Below are positions 31,023 to 42,765 of a stretch of 64,000 nt of DNA, one piece after another. Positions within the stretch are counted from its first letter, which is position 1; every line of letters starts with the position of its first letter. A model generated the notes under the pieces. That model ran no database searches, was not told the DNA's origin, and was given only the letters and a program-made list of their open reading frames with translations. The position numbers and the translations under genes are program-made. The stretch spans positions 50,832-114,831 of the forward strand of contig JAPJBO010000738.1 of NCBI GenBank assembly GCA_030068145.1, in the 5' to 3' direction. Origin of the DNA: Diplonema papillatum (taxonomy: Eukaryota > Euglenozoa > Diplonemea > Diplonemida > Diplonemidae).

Positions 31023-31240
31023 AAAATACTCGAGGGGCTGCCTTGTGCTTACTTTGACAAAGGAGGCTAGAGGGGGAGAAAACAATACAACTACAAAGTG
31101 GGTCTTTTTTGCTGAACCCTTACGCCTGCCACTAAACCCAAATTTACCTGTGTTTTGTGTGGGCTGCAGCACATTTACCTCCTTTGATCTTTCGCAACTG
31201 GCAGCCTCCTCAAGTAATTCCTGCAAAGCAGGTGCTTATA
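31023..31240 (+). repeat. R220 repeat, copy 2
   Basis: Near-full copy of the unit at 1025-1236. Confidence 0.8.
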
Positions 31241-31300
31241 AAGGGGCGGGGGGTCGAATGATTACAGTTGTTTGAACACGTGTCTGGTTGTCTAAAAAAG

Positions 31301-31424
31301 AATAGGCGTGTGTTTGTTTGTACGTGCCGGGGGAGGATTAGCCTGTTAGTGAGTGATAGTGAGTGAATATGATCGGTAGGCTAATCTTCTCCCAAACACG
31401 CTGCCAGCGTTCTCTTTCGTGTTT
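31301..31424 (+). ncRNA. Candidate structured RNA / stem-loop repeat, copy 2
   Basis: Almost identical to 5504-5630, including the outer GTGTTTG/CAAACAC pairing, both long arms and the trailing ACGCT-GCC-AGCGT hairpin. Differences are concentrated in the loop. Confidence 0.55.
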
Positions 31425-32004
31425 ACAATTAATTGTTACTACAAAAAACACTACCACTTTTTGATTCTGCTACTGTTCGGCTACCGGAACTGTTGTTATT
31501 ATTCGACCCTTCCCCCCCCCCTTTACAAAAAACAACTAAAAAAAGTTTGGTTGCATCTGCGGCAGAGGGGACACGAGCAACATCTGCAAGCAGCAAAAAA
31601 CAAAACGACTAGCGGCAGGGACGGACTCCACGAGCGAGCATGGAAATGCGCTCAGTCCGAGGAGGGGACACCCCAGGGACAAGAAGGAGCGACAGGATAA
31701 CGGCGCGGAGGGAAAGTCGGAGAACAATTCACGGCGGGACGCATCTACATCGACACTCCTTCTTGCCCTGGGGAGACTGGAAACGGAAAAGAAAGCCTCC
31801 GAGGAGCTGAGAAACCGCCTAGTCGCTGATTGCGCGCACCCTTCAGATACGGAAACAATAGACAGGTACCTACCTCCCCTCGTGCTTTAAATCGCGTCCT
31901 CTCCCCCCTTGTATAAGATCGGGGTTTTTGAGAAATGAGGGCGATCTTATACACGGGATGGGAGGGGAGCGGGAGGGGTCTCGCGCAGTGGGGGGAACAT
32001 TGCA
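31425..32004. other. No gene; one short inverted repeat
   Basis: 'gtataagatcg' (31911) pairs with 'cgatcttatac' (31949). Otherwise nothing recognised. Confidence 0.4.
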
Positions 32005-32205
32005 ACGGATAGTCAGCACCAACTGACCAAAGGTGATGAACATGACAAGGCAAAAGTTTCTTGTTCTTCGCGTGTACAGGGTATAAACCTCTCTGGGGGA
32101 GTTTCCTGTACTAGCACTTTTTCGTTGGCTTCGTTTTCTCTTTCATGTGCAACCGTTGTTCCGGAAATGTTCCCGTCAGCACAGATGTACTGTTTAAAAA
32201 GGTGC
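32005..32205 (+). repeat. R240 repeat, copy 1
   Basis: Starts near 'gtcagcaccaactgacc' and ends near 'cacagatgtact'. Close copy at 49850-50038; fragment at 7812-7872. Non-coding. Confidence 0.75.
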
Positions 32206-33204
32206 TTCTAAAGGGGGGGGGGGTAGGTACCTTGAAAAAGTGGGCTCGAAAGCCACCGCTCGCTCCACTCTCTGCAGGACGTGCTTCAGCCATCCGACCC
32301 GGTGACTTCTCGCAAAAACTCGTCCCCGCACACGCCCGAAGAATTGTTCGCGAGCACTCGCAGCGTGTAGTTGCCTGACAAAAGGTACACGTGAAAGCTC
32401 CTTGGGAGGAATCTCGATAATCTGCGAGTGATAATCTTTCACAAAACAGTGGGGCCGTTGATGAGTTCTGCGTCGTGCGAGGAAATTTGCGTGTAAGTTG
32501 GATCGGATGCATGTCGAAGCAACGGACCAGTGAGCAAAGTACGTGTGGCGAGCACTCCCCGCCCTCGTAGGGCGACGATAATTAAATCGTGTGTCTGCCG
32601 CAGCTATCACACGGTCCATCATTCCCGTACTGAGATTGGCTAGGCACACAACACCATGACACACGTGTCCGGCGGGTATCGGAAAAACTTGCACTCTAAA
32701 AACAACGGAAAAACAGCGCTCAGTACGCCTTGCCCGCTGCTCGTGCCGTAAGCAATCGAGCAAGGCAACTGTGCACGGCGTATACTTTTGAAAGCATTGA
32801 AAGAAACTAACTGGGCGTAACCGCGGCACAGCCACGTTGCACCCCTGTTAGTAACGTTCGAAAAGTAAAAGGTGGATCGCAAACGAGCGCCTTGTGACTG
32901 TCGGCCCAAGAATTCGCATGCTTCCGCGAATCTGACTCGTTCGCCAGACCATCGTCATTGGGACCAAGAATTTATGATGCAGAAATTGCTAGCTACCTCA
33001 GGTAGGTGTTGGACGCAGCAGTTCCGAGTGAAGACAGCTGTCCCTGTAGGGCAGTTCTTCATTTTTCAGTGATCGTTTGCAATCCACCACTTTGTCCTTT
33101 GGCTGAAACAGCCAGGTGTAAAACTCCATACATGTGTCACGAGCTAGTCGAGCGGAAAAAAAGATTCATCAAGAGAAACTGAGCCGCAGCTCTTGTATAC
33201 ACGT
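32206..33204. other. No gene recognised
   Basis: Competing short frames on both strands, none with a recognisable domain. Confidence 0.35.
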
Positions 33205-33299
33205 AGAAACACTCGAGAGGCCGCCGTGCTCACTTCGAACGTACGTCCGGCACTGAACCCAGGTCCCCTGCGTGCTTCCTCCTACACCACGTACTTGCC

Positions 33300-33412
33300 A
33301 TGCGTATGACAAGTACGTTGTACTTGTCATATGACAAGTACAATGACAAGTACAATCCATGACAAGTACATACTTGTCATATGACAAGTACCTACTTGTC
33401 ATATGACAAGTC
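33300..33412. repeat. Palindrome array of transposon A, left
   Basis: Four or five copies, some partial, of ACTTGTCATATGACAAGT in the left subterminal region. Confidence 0.9.
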
Positions 33413-34703
33413 TTGTGAAGGAATTACTCTAGTCTCGCATACAATTGGCTGAGAAAACTATGTTTACAACCCAATACTCGCAAAAAGTATTAATTCAAGC
33501 GACAACTGGATGATCAAGCTCTGTGGCAGAAGAAACATAGACGCAAAGCTCTCCCAGTCCCTGCACCTAGGTCCCAAAGGGGTTTGCGCGAGATGGCTAT
33601 GTTCTGCGGTGCAAATGGAAAAAAGGAATTGGGTGTCTACAGGCAAGCTTTTATCAAGGGCTAGTTCACCCGAGGATCCCATAAAGATAGTGGCACCACG
33701 AAACGAGGAAAGAACGGAAGATGTGTTTGTCCCGTTCCCTTCGAGAAGAAAAGGTTGGAGGCACAGAGGACAGGTTTTCTTATCAGCTTCTTTGGATGCA
33801 CATACAGTAAGTGTTGCCTAAAGCCAAGTGTCCCAATATGCTTTCCATTCCAGAACGGGCAGTTTTGCTTGACTCGCGTGTAATGGAGGCCGATGGTGGG
33901 TGTCATAGAGTGCATACAAACCCCTGATGCTGGAAAAGCCAGTCTTTCGGCACACGCAACAAAAGACTTCTGCTTTCTCGGTACTGCCCTCTGCTTCAGC
34001 AACCACGCCACGGTGTTTCCCTACAAACACACGCCTTTAGAATCGCCCCCTCGTCTACCATTGCAAAGATAAGCAACAAACACACGCCCCTCACCATGAG
34101 CGCAAACCCGCACACCTGGACAAAACAAAAACGAGAACAAGAAGTCCGCGACATGGGAAGCGATGGGCATCCTACACTTCCCGACAAACATTCGACACGA
34201 CATGCTATCCTTCGAACTCCAGACCAAACATGTTGATTTTCAACTGAAACCTCTCCGTCCGCCGCCTCTTCCACCAGTTCCTGAAGTTCTGACGAACGAC
34301 ACAATACACATTGCTCGTGCCGACGACCTGTGGAAACAGGTTACCCCAAAGTTGGACTCGACTTCGCAACGTGGGCTTTAGTGAGCACAGCGGCAAAAAG
34401 ACAGGGCCAGAAGTATTTTGGTAGCCCGCAATGTCTGCAAGCAGGGTTTAGTTTGCCGGACACGGCAGTTGGTCTGTCTGTGTCCAATTCCTTTCTTCCA
34501 TTTCGCACCGCAGAACATAGCCATCTCGCGCAAACTCCTTTGGGACCTAGGTGCAGACTGGGAGAGCTTTCCGTCTTTGTTCTTCTGTCACAGAGCTTGA
34601 TCAGTCAGTTGTCGCTTGAGTTAATACTTTTTGCGAGTATTGGGTTGTATACCATACTTTTCTCAGCCAATTGTATGCGAGAGTAGAGCAATTCCTTCAC
34701 AAA

Positions 34704-34890
34704 ACTTGTCATATGACAAGTAGGTACTTGTCATATGACAAGTACCTACTTGTCATATGACAAGTAAATACTTGTCATATGACAAGTATGTACTTGTCAT
34801 ATGACAAGTACATGCTTGTCATAGTACTTGTCATAATATGACAAGTACATGTACTTGTCATATGTACTTGTCATACGTATGACAAGTACG
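34704..34890. repeat. Palindrome array of transposon A, right
   Basis: At least six copies of ACTTGTCATATGACAAGT spaced about 24-26 bp centre to centre, followed by degenerate half-sites. Confidence 0.9.
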
Positions 34891-34964
34891 TGGTGTAAGT
34901 GACGAGCCGAGTCGGCAGGAGCCTTCGCGATTCGCGCGGGCGTACAGCACATTCCCTCCGTCGA

Positions 34965-35370
34965 GATTCGGGTTATTGGCCACCGGAATTCGAGATTTTT
35001 CGACGGCCGTCTCAAGTATTTCCTTGTGTTATGAAGTCGACGATGTTTCAGACACCGACCACGTGAGGTGGGTCCGTTGAAGAGTTCGGGTTTAGCGGCG
35101 TGGGTTATTTCCACCAGAATTCGAAATTTTACACCCACGCGCGACAGCAGCCGTCTCAAATATTTCCTAGTCCTATGAAGTCGGTGATGTTTCAGACACC
35201 GACCACGTGGGGTGGGTCCGTTGAAAGAGTTCGGTTGAGCAGCGCGGGTTATTGGCCACCGGAATTCGAGATTTTGCACCCACGCGCGACAACGGCGGTC
35301 TCAGATACTTCCTTGTGCTGTGAAGTCGGTGGTGTTTCAGACACTGCCCATGTGAGGTGGGGTCCCGTAG
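34965..35370 (+). repeat. About 135-bp tandem repeat, three copies
   Basis: The unit includes 'ggttattggccaccggaat', 'acccacgcgcgaca' and 'gtttcagacaccgacca'. Copies are about 85-90% alike by eye. Located beyond the 3' end of the helicase gene. Confidence 0.8.
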
Positions 35371-35679
35371 AGGCTGGGCACATGGGGCAGGTTAGCAAGG
35401 TCACGGTGTTTTCCGTCAGTTAGGGCGCTCTTCGATTTCGCTGCTTTCGGGTGGCCACATGCAAAGGGGAGTCATTCGGCGATGGTGACATGGGCTTCAG
35501 CCGACACGCCCGCCTGCTGAATAAGGCGGTGGTGGCTCTTGAGCTGCTGGCACTGCTGCCTGAACCGAGCCCCTTCTCGCTCGGCGTTCCATGCTCGCAA
35601 TAGACAGAATGACTGGCGCGACTCGGTGTGAACTGGCGTTTCGTTTGGGGCGTCCTTTCTCGTCACGCATTCCAACCGG

Positions 35680-36690
35680 CTACCATCCCGGGACCTCCGT
35701 ATCGGCAGCCTTCGCCTGTGGTTGCTCATAGCCACCCGCAACACCCGCATCTGTGGCTTCCTCCCAATCACCCACCGCTGACTCCCCTTTGCCTTTCGTC
35801 TCGCCCCAATTTACGTCCGGATCAGTCCAGCCAGATGGCGGCTGTGAAGCTTTGCTACGATTCAGCTCGGGTCCCCATTCCGCGTCACCTGACTCAGACC
35901 AACCCTTGTTCGCACCGGCCTCAGTTGCACTTTTGTCTCCCCAACCCGTGCTCGCACCGGCCTGAGCTGGGCTGGCGTCATCCCAACGACTGTTCGCACC
36001 GTCTGCAGACCTGCCTTCGTATCCACTACGAGAAGGGGCGCGGGGTTCGTCGGTGTGCGACTTCCACATGCTGCCCGCCTCAGGCCATGACGCTTCCGCC
36101 TTGGTGTTGTCGGTCCAGGCCTGGTCGCTGCTACCCCAATTCTGCTGCGTCTCGCTTCCCCAGCCTTGGGCTGTGCTCGCGACCGGTCTACTCGGGCCTT
36201 GGTTATTTTCCCAGCTCGAGCTGGTGTCGTTCCCCCAACCCTGGTCGTTGGCTCCCCAACCCTGGGGTGCGTTCACAGCTGGTTTACTCCGGCCTTGGTC
36301 ACTTTTCCAGCCCTGGTTGTCGTTGTTCCCCCAACCCTTGCCAGTGTTCCAAGCCTGGTTTTCTCCCCAAGCCTGGTTGCTGTCGTTACCCCAACTCTGC
36401 TGGTTGTTGTTGTCTCCCCAACCACCCTGGTTGCCCCAACCACCCTGGGTGTTGCCCCAACCACCCTGGGTGTTGCCCCAATCCTGGTTGCTGTTCTTTC
36501 CCCAACCGCGGTGGTTCTCTCCCCAATCCTGGTTACCCCAACCTTGGTTATTTCCGCAGCTTTCGCTGCCTTCCCAACCACCCTTGCTTCCTCCTTTGCC
36601 TCCACTGGGGTGGCTACCCTTACCCTTTCCGCCGCGCCAATTTGTGCCTTCTCCCCAATTTTGGACATCGCCCTGCCTCGCCGCGATCGC
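35680..36690 (-). CDS. DEAD-box helicase, exon 3: WG/GW-rich tail
   Basis: The last exon encodes residues about 419-754 and a stop. The acceptor is an AG after a CA run (36692-36691), and phase 0 matches exon 2, giving ...HPENDLI joined to AIAARQGDVQNWG. The exon starts with a Gly/Lys-rich patch (WRGGKGKG) and then has over 20 WG or GW pairs separated by N, Q, D and G (for example GGWGNTQGGWGN). The tail then becomes Ser/Ala/Glu-rich. Gly-rich tails are common on DEAD-box proteins, but dense WG repeats resemble Argonaute-hook proteins such as GW182. Binding to Argonaute is inference from composition only. Confidence 0.8.
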   Translation of the reverse strand, partial: AIAARQGDVQNWGEGTNWRGGKGKGSHPSGGKGGSKGGWEGSESCGNNQGWGNQDWGENHRGWGKNSNQDWGNTQGGWGNTQGGWGNQGGWGDNNNQQSWGNDSNQAWGENQAWNTGKGWGNNDNQGWKSDQGRSKPAVNAPQGWGANDQGWGNDTSSSWENNQGPSRPVASTAQGWGSETQQNWGSSDQAWTDNTKAEASWPEAGSMWKSHTDEPRAPSRSGYEGRSADGANSRWDDASPAQAGASTGWGDKSATEAGANKGWSESGDAEWGPELNRSKASQPPSGWTDPDVNWGETKGKGESAVGDWEEATDAGVAGGYEQPQAKAADTEVPGW

Positions 36691-36951
36691 CTGTGTGTGT
36701 GTGTTAGATCTCAGTTGTGGGTAATCCCTGCGCGGAATATAGTCCATTGTGTGTGTGTGTGCGTGTCTATCGGGTAACGTCTGAATCGAAGTATAGCCCA
36801 CTTGTCACTTTCACCAGTCGGCTTTGAGTTTCCGACACGCTGCTTTTGGGTCCTGCGACTCCTCTCCGAAGGGTGGGTGGGCGGGATCCCTCGGGGGACG
36901 GATAGAGCGTGGGAGGCTGTCAGCTTCTCCATCCGGCACTCGGCGGATGCC

Positions 36952-36952
<1 letters not shown>

Positions 36953-37006
<54 letters not shown>

Positions 37007-38115
37007 GTAGACCTGTTTTCACGTGGTGCCTCCCTGAGCGAGGGGCGTCCACGACTCCTTCAGTTTCAAGTAACCGCCGATGCTCCCGCAGGCTGCGAGT
37101 GGGGGTCCGTGTTCAACTGGGGGTGGTGCCGTGAACAGCACCTCGCGATCCCTTCGTTGTCTGCTTCGCACTCGCCGCAGCGCCCCAGTCTGTGGATCGA
37201 GCAGTATAGCATCCGCGGCCTTAGGCCGTCTCCTTCATGGTGGTGTTGTTTATGCCGGCAACACGTCTCCGCTGGTAAGCGCTTTTTCCCGCATTCCTTA
37301 CATCGGGGCTTCCTGTGTTGCGTGCAAATCTCGCCGGGGCGTGATGTGTTCACCGCGTCCTCCGGGGCCTTCTTCGGTTGCGACCCTCTGCACGCTCCTG
37401 CACCTGAAACCTTGTTTTTCATCTCCGCCCTCGCCTTCCAGTCGGCCTTTCCTTGTGCCCATCCTGCGGGGTAGGCTTCCTCCGGGATATAGGTTGCCGC
37501 CCATTCCAGGTGTTGGGGGTACAACGTGGTCTCCGTCTGTGTCGGCCTCAGCGTTCTTATGTGCTCCCGGATGCCGAGGATGACCGCGTCGGTTGTCTCC
37601 GTGAGTTGCGCGCGCCGCGAAGCACCCCTCACAACTGTTCCCCCGACGGAGGTCAAGATCGTCGTCGCACATTCGTGGCCGTAGAACCACGGCCGTCCTG
37701 TCACCTTCTTGTAGGCACTGCCTAGTTCGCCCAGGCTCATCGCCTTTCCGAGTCCGGAGGCCCGAAATGCTGCGAGATCTGCCTCCTGCTGCTCTCGTGT
37801 TGGGCGCAGTCTCTGCACGAGGTCCATCGCCGCGTTGCTGAGCGCATCCGCGTCCACATTATCCTCGCGCTTGACGTGCTCCGCCCGCAGCGTGAGTCGC
37901 TGCCGCAGGGCCATCATCATTTCTATTGCACGGGTCAATAGCGGCTTCAGGCCTTCCGAACTCGCCATTTTTCGGTTGGTTTGCCCATTTTCAGAGCCGA
38001 GTCGCCGCGGATGGTGCACTGCTTTCCTTCCGTTCCTTCTGCCTCTTCCAAGAGCTGTACTCGCGACTGCGCGGCCTACGGCGGCGGCTAACACCTTGAC
38101 GGGAAACTTCAGCTT
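36953..38115 (-). mobile_element. 5'-truncated RNase H/Cys-His retroelement with (AC)n tail, copy 1
   Basis: Runs from a truncated 5' side near 38115, through the ORF remnant (stop at 37066), to a 3' end that merges into a (TG/CA)n tract at 36953-37005. The 60 bp after the stop match those of the copy at 62418-64000 ('gggaggcaccacgt'). It lies inside intron 2 of the helicase in the same orientation. Confidence 0.8.
37066..38115 (-). pseudogene. RNase H/Cys-His ORF remnant
   Basis: It keeps the last parts of an RNase HI domain: RGDSAL (in another frame, through a frameshift near 37960) and HVKREDNVDADAL. It then has the shared downstream region WFYGHE, LTSVGGTVVRG, AATYIPEEAYPAGW. The C-terminus is a Cys/His module (CTQHRKPRCKEC, AETCCRHKQHHH, CSIHRLGRCGEC, CCSRHH) and the tail SAVT. 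The first RNase H strands are missing through 5' truncation. Homologous over its length to the ORF at 62625-64000. Confidence 0.8.
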
Positions 38116-38134
38116 CCATTGAGCGAAGGCTACG

Positions 38135-38985
38135 TCCTGAGGGTACACGGGTTCGGCGTCGTCCAGCGGTCTTTGGAGCAAACTGCGGAGGAGCATGTGC
38201 GGTGGCAGCTGCCAGGCAATGTCGGAACTGGCAGGCCTGACGGGCCACAAGCCCGGTGGTCATCAGACGAGGAACCCGGGTTGAGACAACCACGGGAAAA
38301 GATAGGAGGGACAACTGCAAGAGCGTGCTTCGAAGAAGTCCACCTGCTGCCTTCATTTGATCGAGCCTTCGACGGTGTCCCGCTGCCGTTCCGAATGCTC
38401 CTCAGCTAGCTAATCAAGTCTTGCAAACCCACCGCGAACTCCACGAAATGGAGTGAGCAAGACAACACCCGTCGACTGTCCGTGCGTTCCCATTGGATAC
38501 AATGGGCAAACCCGGGCGTCGTTCCAGCGGTCTTTGGAGCAAAGTGCGGAGGAGCATGTGCGGTGGCAGCTGCCAGGCAATGTCGGAACTGACAGGCCTG
38601 ACGGGACACAAGCCCGGTGGTCGTCAGACGAGGAACCCGGGTTGAGACAACCACGGGACTCTCTTTCATCTAGGAGATGGAGATGGAGTGAGCAAGACGA
38701 CTCCCATCGACTGTCCGTGCGTTCCCATTGGATACAATGGGCAAACCCGGGCGTCGTTCCAGCGGTCTTTGGAGCAAAGTGCGGAGGAGCATGTGCGGTG
38801 GCAGCTGCCAGGCAATGTCGGAACTGACAGGCCTGACGGGACACAAGCCCGGTGGTCGTCAGACGAGGAACCCGGGTTGAGACAACCACGGGACTCTCTT
38901 TCATCTAGGAGATGGAGATGGAGTGAGCAAGACGACACCCATCGACTGTCCGTGCGGTCCCATTGGATACAATGGGCAAACCCGG
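38135..38985 (+). repeat. 235-bp tandem repeat
   Basis: Units start with 'gagtgagcaa' at 38451, 38686 and 38921, preceded by a related partial copy at 38135-38300. Units include 'ccagcggtctttggagcaaa' and 'cccggtggtc'. They abut the truncated end of the RNase H element. Confidence 0.9.
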
Positions 38986-39412
38986 ACCCAGCTCGGGGCC
39001 CTCGAAGAGGAGAGCGTGGCACTCGCAGGCCGGTTCGCGTTGTCTGCGGCGTGTTGAGCGCCTTTCTTGACTCCGGGTGGCTTCCTTTGCGATCCGCAGC
39101 CAGCGCGTCAGCAGCCGTGGCCCGCTCTCGGCATAAATACTGCCCTTTGCAAAACGCCCTCGGACGGATCTTTGCAGAGTGCTCGGCCGCGATAGTGTGG
39201 CCCCAAGGGGCGCCACTTTATCGCTGCCGACCGGACAGCACGCTGCAGATATGCCGCAGAGCGGCGAAATCCTTAGGGGGGGTCAGATTCAAAGTGCAAG
39301 ATGGTGGGGGCAGGGCAGAAGTGCGGGAATACCGAAATCAACAAGGGATGGCAAACAATCAGCCCGCACTGTTTCTTTTACTAGACATGCAAAGCTGGAA
39401 AGCGGTCCATAC

Positions 39413-39753
39413 TATTAAATCGTTTTCTGGGTGTTGTTCTGCGTCGTTCATGACCTTGACCAGTTCCGCCGCCAAAAAGTAGTCTCTCGGAGTGAAAAAT
39501 GAGTAGGCGTCTCCAATTTCTTCCATGCGACCGGTCCGTCCGATGCGGTGTGTGTAATCCTCAATTTGTTTTGGAAAGTCGTAGTTAATCACTGTACCGA
39601 TCGACAGATGCAAACCACGCTGCGCGACATCGGTCGCGATGAGGATTGCTGGGGCTTCCGCAGCCGTGAACTGCTTGATGGCCGCCTCCCGCAGATCTTG
39701 AGTGTTGTTCGTGCCGCCGAACAAGGTAAAAACCTTCTTCGGAGGAAATCCCT
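39413..39753 (-). CDS. DEAD-box helicase, exon 2
   Basis: A 341-nt exon bounded by AG (39755-39754) and GT (39412-39411). It encodes GFPPKKVFTLFGG, motif V ATDVAQRGL (about residues 344-352), NYDFP and motif VI HRIGRTGR (373-380). The donor interrupts after ...HPENDLI. Joining with exon 1 restores codon GAG (Glu 305) across the junction, giving FLLAEGFPP. Intron 1 (39754-44419) is 4.7 kb and full of mobile DNA. Confidence 0.9.
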
Positions 39754-40251
39754 CTGTGTTGTTGGTGGTTGCAATGGTTATGTGTTTGTTGCATCTGCTT
39801 TGCTTTTTTTCTCCAGGAATCCAGGTTTTAGGTGCCTAGGGGGACAACCTTCCATGCATTGCACGGCCCGTGCAACAGCTACATCAGAAGCAGGTCGATC
39901 CGAGAGCTGCAGGGGAGGTGGCGCTGCTCACCTGTCAGTCTCACAACTGACTGCTGCCCCTTGACGCCGCGAAAATACTCGACGTAGCTGCTCTGACTCC
40001 TTCCAAGCTGGCGCTTATGTAACACATAAGAGTGAAAAAAGCGTCAAGTTTCACCCCACCTGGGACGCGGACCTTATCCTGGCAAGATGAACGCGAAGCA
40101 GATGACCCGACGGCTCTACGTGGGCGGCCCTCAGTTGACACCACCGAGCTACGTTGTATCCATACGTTAACTCTTCTTGAGAGTACTACACGTACAATGC
40201 CGCAAAACAGTCTCTAAACGAGTAGCTGCCACAATTGGCCAATGATTTGCT

Positions 40252-40286
40252 GCCCAAGTGCTGCCCAAGTGCTGCCCAAGTGTAGC
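40252..40286 (+). repeat. 11-bp tandem repeat
   Basis: Three copies of 'ctgcccaagtg'. Confidence 0.85.
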
Positions 40287-40532
40287 GCCTGCCCGTGGAT
40301 ACAAACGAAAGTGGGAGTTGAGAAAAAGTCAGTGAGAACCATGGCAACCACCCACACAGTTAAAGACACGCACTCGCGCTTTCGTGAGATAAAGGGTTTT
40401 TCGAGACTGGAGGTCCTATGAACATGCAATGTGAATAGCCTCTATTCGAGCCAACCCCACTTTTAAAAGTGTATTGTTTTTGAACTAGATAATAGCGCGG
40501 AGCTGGCTTTTTCTCCCCCTGGGAAAATGTAT

Positions 40533-40602
40533 ATGGGTGGCAGAGTGAGCGGGTGTCGGCCTTCAGGCCGGTGTGTCCGGGTTCAAACCCCGCCCATGAC
40601 AC
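40533..40602 (+). tRNA. tRNA-like element (pseudo-tRNA or SINE head)
   Basis: The 7-bp acceptor stem ATGGGTG/CGCCCAT, an A-box-like GGCAGAGTGAGCGG and a good B-box GGGTTCAAACCCC are present, with TTTT after the 3' end. The anticodon arm is abnormal: CGGCC pairs with GGCCG around only four bases, so no standard anticodon can be read. It is probably a tRNA-derived SINE head or a decayed gene rather than a working tRNA. Confidence 0.5.
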
Positions 40603-40784
40603 TTTTCCGGTCGAAGATTATTTCGAGGTTTGCTGTCGTTTCGGGGCCTGATGTGCCCGAAATTTGCGTTTTTTGCGGAGTTTCTCAGCCCCCCGGAGAA
40701 ATACCGGAGGGGGGGGCGGCGGGAAAAGGCTGCCCCAGGGCGGCCCCCCCCCGTGCTGGGCCCCGGGTACGAGGCCAAACTTTA

Positions 40785-41355
40785 CACCCGAACTTAGCTT
40801 CGCCCGGACTTTGTTTCGCCCGAACTTAGCTTCACCCGAGCTTTGCTTCGCCCGAACTTTGCTTCACCTAACTTTGCTCACCCGAACTTAGCTTCGCCCG
40901 AACTTTGTTTCGCCCGAACTTTGTTTCGCCCGAACTTTGTTTCGCCCGAACTTTGTTTCGCCCGAACTTAGCTTCACCCGAACTTTGCTTCACCCGAACT
41001 TAGCTTCGCCCGAACTTTGCTTCACCAGAACTTAGCTTCGCCCGAACTTTGCTTCACCCGAACTTAGCTTCGCCGAACTTTGTTTCGCCCGATCTTAGCT
41101 TCACCAGAACGTCCGAACTTTGCTTCACCCAGAACTTAGCTTCGCCCGGACTTTGTTTCGCCCGAACATAGCTTCACCTTCGCCCGAACTTTGCTTCACC
41201 AGAACTTTGCTCACCCGAACTTAGCTTCGCCCGAACTTTGCTTCGCCCGAACTTTGTTTCGCCCGAACTTAGCTTCACCCGAACTTTGCTTCACCAGAAC
41301 TTAGCATTGCCCGAACTTAGCTTCGCCCGAACTTTGCTGTTCCCCGAACTTTAAC
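40785..41355 (+). repeat. 16-bp satellite
   Basis: About 35 copies of a unit like 'cttcgcccgaactttg' alternating with 'cttcacccgaacttag'. It lies in helicase intron 1. Confidence 0.95.
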
Positions 41356-41724
41356 TGCTGCCTCCAGTCTCGCCACGCGCCGGCCTTAGCCGAGCGCACG
41401 TACTTTGTAGACATGCTACGCGGGAGGGAGTACTGTGAGGTCAGGGTGGGCTCAGGGCGGTCCAGGCAGGGCTGTGGGCTGGGCTGAGTGGGCCGGAAGC
41501 AAGTTCGATGTCGAACTGGGGCTGCTCACGGGGGTCTGGCACTCCTCGCGTGCGTGACCACTGAGGGTGACGGCGTCGGTGTTGACACAACCGGGGCCAA
41601 TCTGCTACGGAACTACTACGGAAAGCTAGGGGATCTTCGTGTGTTTGTCACATTTCCAACGTGGCGCCTCAGGACACGGAAAGCTACACGACGCACTTGT
41701 TAGCTGTTTTTTTTGGGACATAAC

Positions 41725-41846
41725 TAGTTATATTTCTAACAAGTGATGTAACAAGTGGTCACTTGTTATATAACAAGGGATCACTTGTTATATAACAAGT
41801 GCTTGCTTGTTATATAACAAGTGATTGCTTGTTATAACAAGTGTTT
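41725..41846. repeat. Palindrome array of transposon B, left
   Basis: Copies of CACTTGTTATATAACAAGTG and half-sites in the left subterminal region. Confidence 0.9.
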
Positions 41847-42765
41847 GGTTGCAATTTCATGAGGAACCTGGGGTTTGTACCTACCTACGAGAGAAAGTCA
41901 CGTGATCTGCAAGACACTAGGCTTTTGGCAAACAAACGGTTGCTGTAAGCACGCTTGGCATTTGCACACCCGAACCGCTCATTCGGGGTTCTTCTGTAGG
42001 TCGAAGTTTCTTGTCATGTGAAAACCCCCGGGCCGAGGTACCACCACGGCCCAGCCAAACGAGCGTGATTTCGTGTTTTTTGACATTTTCGCCCAAGGCG
42101 GTGACCGTACTCCGGGTATTACACATCACCTCCACTGTGGCATGACACCGAATTTACGGCCAAAAAGCTGCGGAACTGCGTATTTGATGCAACAAAGCCA
42201 AAAAAGGAGGGTTTTCGGCCTGTTAACGAACGTTAACAGAATCAGGGGGCTTTGCCTATTTCGGGGAGCGAGATTGACTGTTACCGTTACGCCTTCCTGA
42301 AGCCCGAGACTGCCAGAAAATTACCCCTACTGGCAGCACACAACATCTGGCGGGCAGAAAAGCACTCAGGGGACCATAATATCCCACCCAGATGCTCCAG
42401 AAAAGTCCAAGGTCCGTACACTCAGGGTGGGTGCACCCAAGAAAGCTGCCATGTTCTAGCAAGAATATTTCCCTTGTCGACTTGTTGGAGCACACAGAGA
42501 ACGACATCCAGGGTGGTTACGACCCCAGAACACACCCTCGGATCACAAGACTGGGACACTGGACTCAGAATAGTGTTGAAAACCATCCTATGCCTTCTCA
42601 ATCAAGCTGGTCCCGGGTGCGTAACGGTAGCGTAACGGTAGTGTAACGCTAGCATGCTCAGGTTTTCGGTACCAGGGGTAACCAAATTCCGCAAGATTAC
42701 ACCAGAACTGCACCTAAAATTGACTGCGTGCAGTCAGAGTACTGCAAGAGTCCGGATGTCAGCCA

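Larger units (their letters stand above)
33285..34895. mobile_element. DNA transposon A (TIR, TA-flanked, non-autonomous)
   Basis: Both ends start CACCACGTACTTG when read inward and are bounded by TA. The terminal inverted repeats extend about 350-420 bp inward: 33285-33645 versus 34478-34895. The outer 100-190 bp of each arm is an array of the palindrome ACTTGTCATATGACAAGT. The interior (33650-34470) has no recognisable transposase. A minus-strand frame near 33890-34030 has a C2H2-like start (CCVCRKTGFSSIRGL...HH). Confidence 0.8.

Noticed and set aside
33300-34890. CRISPR-like array of short repeats
   Set aside because: Spacers are not unique, the repeats are full palindromes at transposon ends, and the DNA is eukaryotic.
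35628-36707. Plus-strand Pro/Cys-rich frame opposite helicase exon 3
   Set aside because: It is the complement of the WG repeats. Splice sites, phase and motif continuity support the minus-strand exon.
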